Of a DNA stretch of 64,000 nucleotides, positions 40,001 through 49,000 are shown piece after piece. The position numbers and the translations under genes are program-made. Origin of the DNA: Oasisia sp. SBJ-2009 (Eukaryota > Annelida > Polychaeta > Sabellida > Siboglinidae); assembly GCA_964017155.1 (NCBI GenBank), contig OZ024865.1, forward strand, positions 34,890,438-34,954,437. The letters are read 5' to 3'. The notes under the pieces were generated by a model. The model saw nothing but the letters and a program-made list of their open reading frames with translations, searched no databases and was not told where the DNA came from. Each line of letters opens with the position of its first letter. Position 1 is the first letter of the stretch.

Positions 40001-43000
40001 TGGACACTCGAGGTGGACAATGTGTAAAGTATAGCCACTGGTTTGGTTTTCGTGTTAAGAGCAGACAATGCTACAAAATGTACTAATTGCAATTGGTTTA
40101 GTTTTGTGTGATGCACATTTTAGCACCTGAACAACCTGAATGCCCATAAACTCAACCTACTCAGTGTAATGATATCCGACTCAGTGTAATGAAAGAAGTT
40201 AAAAGAACTGACAACTAACTGAAATTAGGTGAGCGACCTAACCTTATATGATGAAGGCATTTTTCGGGTCTAGAAAGAGGGCATCAACGATGTATTGACA
40301 AGGTTGGGGACTGCCCTGAGAACGTAGTCAAGAGATCAGTGAGGCTGACTTCACCATCAGTGTAGATAGTAGAAATGGTGCATGCAAAGTGGTATAGGCT
40401 AGGTTGAATGGGCCATGCATGACGCTGGAGGCATTCTTGAAATTGGAAGACGAGGCAACCAGTGACAGCAGATTGATTGAAAATATAAATATTAAATAAA
40501 AGAAAAACATTTTTGTTTGATTTATATTTATGTTTATACTATTTCCCCATCTCACAGATCGAGCAGAAGTGGAAATGTCGTCACAGACTGACAGGGCATG
40601 TCCACAGACGGCTGGGACACACCTGGGCCCGAGATTACGAAGCCATACTCTGTGCTTATGCTCAACTCCGTACTCATACTCAGATTTCATGCTCAGCGGA
40701 GAATCCGTGCTCACAGTGATTATGAAACGTCTTGAGTACGTACTCAACTGAGTACGCCGGCTTGAGCATATGCTCAACAAGGTGTTACTAAAGTAGCCAG
40801 CGACGGCGTTTTTTCCGTAAATAGACGCAGCGGAAATGGAACTCTTTCAGCGATGAAGGTAAGAATTCAAGTAAACAAATGCAGTGTTGTGTCGTCTGCT
40901 AGAGAAAAAATATTATCAGAGCCGCGGGGAAAATGTCTGAGGAGAATAGTAAAAGAACTTTTAGTGGGGAAATAAAAAAACGGTCTAAGCCGTGGGGCGA
41001 AGTGGAGGAAGTGACTTTGACAAGAGAAGTGTTGGAAAGAGAAGAGGTGTTGTTTGGTGGGTTGAAGGGATGCGGCGCAAAGTCGATCCACCAACAGCCC
41101 ACTGAAGGGTGGCAGCAAGTTGCGGATGTCTTAAAAGCGTATGTATCACTTGAAACTGCAAGGTTTGAATCTTCCTTGGCTGTAAGTGACAACACAAACA
41201 TATCTTCGCCAAATTGTAACTTCATTTCATGATAATTTTTATTATAAAAATTAATACTATAACATCCCACATTGGGTATCGATCCAGGAAAGTTTAGGTT
41301 CCCAGTCCTACGTTATGCCACAGAGCCATAACCTCGTATGGAATTTGTCATGTTTATTAATATAAATAATATGGGCATATACTTTTTATTTTATATTGTT
41401 AAATGTTAAAAAGTATTATTATAGTATTTCATTGATAGTTCATAGTATGTAATGAAATCTATATAATTACACAATAAATATACATCGTAATAAATCTTGA
41501 AATACTTAGCGTTCTGCTCTGGCGTGTGAGCCATGTGCCAGTATCGTCATTGATAAGGATTTAATGTGCACATTTGAAATAAATGTATTCGTATTCAAAA
41601 GAAAAACAACCTGTGGTAATTATATAATTATACAATTTCTTGTAAGTCTGCCCTATTGATGAGATGTATGCTTTGTCAACATATCATCAGTTGAGTTGAC
41701 TGTTGTGCAAAGCCATTCAGTTCCAGTTGTAAGAGAGTCTGTTTTACAATAATTTCATATAAGTTAACTATGTTAAAGCGTTAAAGTCAGCACATACGCG
41801 TCTCCTGGAAATGCCCAGGGGGAAATGTCCATGTGCAATGGGGGTACGGCACAGGAGATATTCGATTCGTTAGACGGCGTTGATTATAAACATATTTAAA
41901 CTACAATATTTGAATTATTACTTCTTTCAGATTTATTATTAAAGACGCACCCACATATCGCTACAGGGTAGCGAAGGTACGCGTCCTACTGAGTCAGCCA
42001 GCGCACCCTGGACGACAAGAGCTTTGGGTAACTCTGTGGGACGAAACTGACGAAAATGCCCAGACATTACAGCATCTAAAAGGTACCCGTGTGCGTGTCG
42101 ATCTCACAAAGGAGACGTGCGGCAAGTTTACGTCGTATAATGTGACGGACTTGACAGTTTTCTACATACGAACTTTCGTACCCGTAGGTCAACGAGATCA
42201 CCGACAACACCGCTGATGTCATTGTTGTCGCTGACACCCCGCCCCGCATCGACCACGACAACGTAATCGACTTGACGTCGGACACGCCGACGGGACCGTC
42301 ATGGTATCGTCCGACAAGGATGAGCCAGAAGATTGGCAACGCAAGGCCGGGTCACTCGAGGGGCGATTGAAAAAAAGCTTTGCCGAGCACGTTGGTCAGT
42401 TAGTTATTCAGCGGGCCTTGCTGTTCATGTGAGGGGTGTGACATCGACGACCCCAGTCAGATACCCCACATGACGGGTTGTCTGTGCCCGCCAGAAGAAC
42501 TTGTGAATAGATACTTCGGCGAAGTGATAAATGACGTAAATTCATCAGACATTTAAAAAAAGTGGTTGAGTATTTTTGAAGATTACGAGTTCCTCTGGCA
42601 ACTCGAGGCGGAGGAACGCCAAGAGCTGATGCCATGGCTCTACGGAGATTGGAGCCAGGCACGGTGGACCACCGAAATGCAACAGTTGGTCAAAGACTCA
42701 TTCGAAGTTCAATTAAACTGTATATGCTTTACAATGTTTTACTGATGGCATGATTAAACTTGTGACGGTCACTCTGTGTTATGTTGTATTGTCTCTAAAC
42801 CGTAGGTTGCATGTACGTGTGTCTTGAAAGACATGATATATTTACCCTAGCCATTTAGTCAAACAGGAATACAAAAAATACACCAAGGAATTCACAGATG
42901 CCTAAACATTTGACACACACCACGTGATAGCACAACTCACCATTAAATACACAACTTTACACATTTACGCTAGAACCAACTTCTAAACATTGTTATTATT

Positions 43001-46000
43001 TTAGTACCGCTCACTTGGTTTTTATTGTCCCAGTACTGATACATTCCTGCCTGCTTTATAGCACTAGTCCATCTAGGTTGTATCATGACTTCAGCGTTTT
43101 TGTTGTTGGCCTTTTGCGGACTGGCATATTGCAGGTAAGTGGGCGTCACCAGTGGGCGAAATTAGGGGTACTTTTGTAACCGGTGCACGGGTAGGGTAGT
43201 TTCCTGTTTCCTCTAAACAGTGTATACAAGTAACTTTGCATTTTATTTGGTTGGGGCTATGCCTAACCAAAGTCAGTCACACATGGAGACCAATTCCAGC
43301 CATTCCGAGGTGGGTCAGTCTCCTGGTGGACCAGGGAGATTCAGCCATGGCTGATAAAGGATTTGATGTGCAAGACATGTTTGCCCCCATGAATGTGACT
43401 GTAAACATTCCCAATTTTTTTAGGAAAATTTTTAATATGCCACCAAGAAGAAGACCGACAGCGGCAACCGTCCACAAAGGTGTACCTTGGAAAGATGATG
43501 CATTTATGGAATGAAACGAAAGAAACGACACAATTCGCGACCAGGACAAGTGACTCTTTGACAGGTTAGCAAATCCTGTTTACTTCAACGACTGATCTGC
43601 TGGGAATGGCAACCCAGCACCTGCCACTGGACATGGGGCCCGTCCGACACGGGACAGTGGGTCGGAGAGTTGCCCATCACACTCGATGTCTTCACCAGAC
43701 TGCAGAGGTCAGTCAGGTGGCCATAGATGGTACCTACTTGCGGGACAACTTGATAGTTGTGCAATGTCTTTACCTATATATAGTGTATGCTTTAAAACAT
43801 TTACAGCTGAAAGATGCCCATGGGGATACACTCCTTGAGTTCATCCAGTCTGCCGTGAGATTGCATCCACACCTATGGGAACTGCTGCCTGGTAGCTGTG
43901 CTCCGACTGAACCAACGCCACCCCTGGATAATGAGGACATCCCACGGTGCCACTGTGGTCGAGGCCGACAAATGCAAAGGCCAGAAGAACAACTGTGTTG
44001 TCGTCGCAGTCATGGCCGTTGCCTTGTGGAGACTGCTGAAAGAGACATTAACGGTGCAGTGCTGATGTTGAGGTCGGTAGGGTTGGTGGCTCTACGAGAT
44101 GTGAACGACCTATTTGCCTACAATGTCCAGCCATAGTGTTGGTGGCTCTACGAGATGTGAACGACCTATTTGCCTACAATGTCCAGCCATAGTGTTGGTG
44201 GCTCTACGAGATGCTAGCGACCTTTTTGCCTACAATGTCCAAGCCAACAAATGACAACTTTCGTCATGCAGCTTACAGGCAATTTGGTTTGTGGCAGTTT
44301 GAACACTTGGGAAGTGGCAACAGGGTAGTCATTCCAAGTTGTGTGTTGTGGGCTATAAGGGATAGGTTTCCGTCACCTGATGGCATGTACATTGCCTTCA
44401 AGGTGGCTCGACTTGAGTAAGCAATGCGTATACACTGATACAATGAGTTTATTTTTAAATGTGCACCCATTTTCAGGGTAAGTAATTAAGAGAGAAAGTT
44501 ATCCTGATGCCAAAATGATGATACAATGTATATTATTGTGACCCCGTTACTTCTGATAAATATGAACTGTTCGTTACCATCGTGGGGAGGCCCCCCTTGC
44601 GATTTTATGATCTTTACACTTAAGTTCTGTGTTGAGAGAATGACCCCCAAACTAGAAGACGCCTGGGAGACAGTTTTGGCAACCTCCGTAGTTCTGTCGG
44701 GCCCCTATGAAGGCTGCCCTTACAAGCCCAAAGATTTCCTGGTTGGGCTAGAGGATGTCCTTGAAGGCAAGGTATGTGACCATGTTTTAGCTTTTGGCCC
44801 CCTGAATAAGAACCATGAGTGGCACTTAACTCTAAACAACATTCAATCCAAGGACAAAATGCTCCTTGCAGGGTTTGTCATTGCCACATTTCAAAATCCG
44901 GTCTTCGGACAACCGACGGTTTAGCGCCCGAATTCACTGGGCCCCACCCTTTGCACCTAACACCGCCATTGTAAAGGCTCTGGAATCGTACGGCGAGGTT
45001 CAATCTATACAGTTCAAGAAGTCTAAAAGCCAAGGCTTTGAATCTGTGTGTACCGGGATCCGTACCGTTGTTATGACTGGCGACAGACGTAAGCACCTGC
45101 ACTGGACCTGCCACTGGACATGGGGGCCGTCCGACACGGGACAGTGGGTCGGAGAGTTGCCCATCACACTCGATGTCTTCACCAGACTGCAGAGGTCAGT
45201 CAGGTGGCCATAGATGGTACCTACTTGCGGGACAACTTGATAGTTGTGCATTGTCTTTATCTATATATAGTGAATGCTTTAAAACATTTACAGCTGAAAG
45301 ATGCCCATGGGGATACACTCCTTGAGTTCATCCAGTCTGCCGTGAGATTGCATCCACACCTATGGGAACTGCTGCCTGGTAGCTGTGCTCCGACTGAACC
45401 AATGCCACCCCTGGATAATGAGGACATCCCACGGTGCCACTGCGGTCGATGCCGACAAATGCAAAGGCCAGAAGAACAACTGTGTTGTCGTCGCAGTCAT
45501 GGTCGTTGCCTTGTGGAGACTGCTGAAAGAGACATTAACGGTGCAGTGCTGATGCTGAGGTCGGTAGGGTTGGTGGCTCTACGAGATGCTAGCGACCTAT
45601 TTGCCTACAATGTCCAAGCCAACAAATGACAACTTTCGTCATGCAGCTTACAGGCAATTTGTTTTGTGGCAGTTTGAACACTTGGGAAGTGGCAACAGGG
45701 TAGTCATTCCAAGTTGTGTGTTGTGGGCTATAAGGGATAGGTTTCCGTCACCTGATGGCATGTACACTGCCTTCAAGGTGGCTCGACTTGAGTAAGCAAT
45801 GCGTATACACTGATACAATGAGTTTATTTTTAAATGTGCACCCATTTTCAGGGTAAGTAATTAAGAGAGAAAGTTATCCTGATGCCAAAATGATGATACA
45901 ATGTATATTATTGTGACCCCGTTAATTCTGATAAATATAAACTGTTCGTTACCATCGTGGGGAGGCCCCCCTTGCGATTTTACGATCTTTACACTTAAGT

Positions 46001-49000
46001 TCTGTGTTGAGAGAATGACCCCCAAACTAGAAGACGCCTGGGAGACAGTTTTGGCAACCTCCGTAGTTCTGTCGGGCCCCTATGAAGGCTGCCCTTACAA
46101 GCCCAAAGATTTCCTGGTTGGGCTAGAGGATGTCCTTGAAGGCAAGGTATGTGACCATGTTTTAGCTTTTGGCCCCCTGAATAAGAACCATGAGTGGCAC
46201 TTAACTCTAAACAACATTCAATCCAAGGATAAAATGCTCCTTGCAGGGTTTGTCATTGCCACATTTCAAAATCCGGTCTTCGGACAACCGACGGTTTAGC
46301 GCCCGAATTCACTGGGCCCCACCCTTTGCACCTAACACCGCCATTGTAAAGGCTCTGGAATCGTACGGCGAGGTTCAATCTATACTGTTCAAGAAGTCTA
46401 AAAGCCAAGGCTTTGAATCTGTGTGTACCGGGATCCGTACCGTTGTTATGACTGGCGACAGACGTAAGCACCTGCACTGGACATGGGGCCCGTCCGACAC
46501 GGGACAGTGGGTCGGAGAGTTGCCCATCACACTCGATGTCTTCACCAGACTGCAGAGGTCAGTCAGGTGGCCATAGATGGTACCTACTTGCGGGACAACT
46601 TGATAGTTGTGCATTGTCTTTATCTATATATAGTGAATGCTTTAAAACATTTACAGCTGAAAGATGCCCATGGGGATACACTCCTTGAGTTCATCCAGTC
46701 TGCCGTGAGATTGCATCCACACCTATGGGAACTGCTGCCTGGTAGCTGTGCTCCGACTGAACCAACGCCACCCCTGGATAATGAGGACATCCCACGGTGC
46801 CACTGCGGTCGAGGCCGACAAATGCAAAGGCCAGAAGAACAACTGTGTTGTCGTCGCAGTCATGGTCGTTGCCTTGTGGAGACTGCTGAAAGAGACATTA
46901 ACGATGCAGTGCTGATGCTGAGGTCGGTAGGGTTGGTGGCTCTACGAGATGTGAACGACCTATTTGCCTACAATGTCCAGCCATAGTGTTGGTGGCTCTA
47001 CGAGATGCTAGCGACCTATTTGCCTACAATGTCCAAGCCAACAAATGACAACTTTCGTCATGCAGCTTACAGGCAATTTGCTTTGAATCTGTGTGTACCG
47101 GGATCCGTACCGTTGTTATGACTGGCGACAGACGTAAGGTCCCACACTTAATTACTGTCACCAACCATGTTACTGCTGATGAGTATGAATTGTTGGTAAC
47201 CATCGTGGGGAGGCCCCCCCCCCTTTGCCTGCAAAACGCCATTTTGTAGGCACCACAGTGTCTACGCCCACACAACCGAGAGTTGTGCCTTAGATAAGAC
47301 ACTGTATGCTACAGCAGCCTTGTGACAGAAGTAGGACAAGCCGGTAAGTGGGGCTTTGTCCACGGCTTGCCATGCAGGACAATGTCCTTAGTAATACTGC
47401 TAGTGACCTGAATGACCAGATTAAGAAAACCATCTTGGCTATATGACAGATGAAGAGCAAGTAGCTTTTAAAAAGGCCTATAAGGATACAAAAAAGTTCA
47501 CCAAGCCTAATGTTTACAGGCCACCAAGCAAAGTGGGCAAAAGATTGCATCTCTGACTCCAATCGCAAGCACCAGCGTGACAAGAAGAGTCTGACTCGGA
47601 CGATGAGTCGTCCCAACAGTCCGACTCTTCTATGGATGAGGTAAGTCTCCAGTCTTGGGCAAGAGATGTATGAAAATTTTATATATGCATTAGCTAGGTA
47701 TGTATGTTTCCTTTTACGCTGTAATAACAAAACTGTGACAACGAAACTGATTATCGCCCACCATAATAAAATGGCTCATATGGTCACACGACAGAGAGTT
47801 GTAGCGCAGAGAAAGGTAGGCAAGAGTAGCTATGCAAACGCAACGAGAATGAAAATTGTGATAGATCTCGAGCCACGTCCTAGGCTGGTTCCAGACGTTG
47901 ATGCAGACAGACAGCCGTCTCGATTCATGAGACACGTATGCGTATGTTCATTCGCATGTATGCGACTATATGTAGCCATGTATTTGTTTGGTGGGGACAT
48001 GTCTGTGTGTGCGCATGTGTGTGGCTGCGTGCGACGTGTCAGTGTGTGTGTGTGCGTGTGTGCCGGTGTGAGTGTGCGGGTGTATGCCTGCACATAGGTA
48101 TGCGGGTAGGAATGTTAGATGTGGTGATTGAATAATGATTTTGAATGAAACGTATCCGATCCCTTAATATACGCCAGCATGGTCGAGGATGTCTGGGGTA
48201 TCGAGCGAAGGGGTCTCCTCCCTCCCCCATACTCCCCCAGACAGACACACTCCTCCAGTGACTGGCTGCCACTCTGGCTGGTCGTTATGGTCCCTCACTG
48301 TGAAACTGTTTTAAAGTGTATAAATTGAGAGGTTCCAGATCAGACACAATAGGCTAGACAACCCGGGCGCCGCAAGCCAGCCCCGCGGCCAGACACCGCA
48401 TGGTCGCGCACGTGAGGTCCGCTGCGTGACCCGCTGGCGACCGGCCGCCGTTTCAGGTGCAGCTTGTGACTACACTATGAGGCCAGCCGCTCGAGGCTCG
48501 AGGGCCGCAGACGCCGTTGTCACGCCGCCGCGCAGCCATCGTATACAGCTGTCGCACATCGACGCGCGTTGCCTCGTCTCGCATGCGTGCAGGTCACCGC
48601 TCCCTGCCCGGCAAGTAATGCCTCGCTCGTTCGGGACTGATGCTGCTCGCTGATATAGCGTCGTCTCGCCCTTTCGCACACTGTCGTTATGCAGCCGGTA
48701 GCGCGATCGCACCCTGCAGCAAGAAGTGAATTAAATCCGTTCACGGCCGTCGCCGTCTATCGTGCATTATACGCCCGGCACGAATCGACTTCCGCAACGC
48801 TTGCTTTCGACCCCAACCATGAGGGGAGCTTTGTTTACTACAAGTTGTGTTATTGTTTTGCTCGCCTCGAGCCGCCGCACGCCACCTGCCGGCCACTATG
48901 CGACGGTCGTCGCGATGCCGCGTGCGGCCGACAGTATGAGCCGTCGCCACGCACCGATGCGCGCCGCCCCCGTCGGGGGTGGACTGCAGGCAACTGCTCG

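Larger units (their letters stand above)
43621..45105 (+). repeat. Tandem unit, copy 1: P2X7 ballast-like domain plus gag-like ORF
   Basis: First of three copies that start CTGGACATGGGGCCCGTCCG (43625, 45112, 46477). This copy is longer because a 56-bp block (GGTGGCTCTACGAGATGTGA...) is repeated three times at 44087-44210. Confidence 0.92.
45106..46470 (+). repeat. Tandem unit, copy 2 (about 1365 bp)
   Basis: Very close to copy 1, lacking the 56-bp internal reiteration. It contains a P2X7 ballast-like domain (45280-45795) and a gag-like ORF (45920-46467). Confidence 0.93.

Noticed and set aside
43606..45629. Functional P2X receptor gene
   Set aside because: Only the ballast-like C-terminal domain is present. 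No channel domain or transmembrane helices are nearby, and the frame is broken in each copy.
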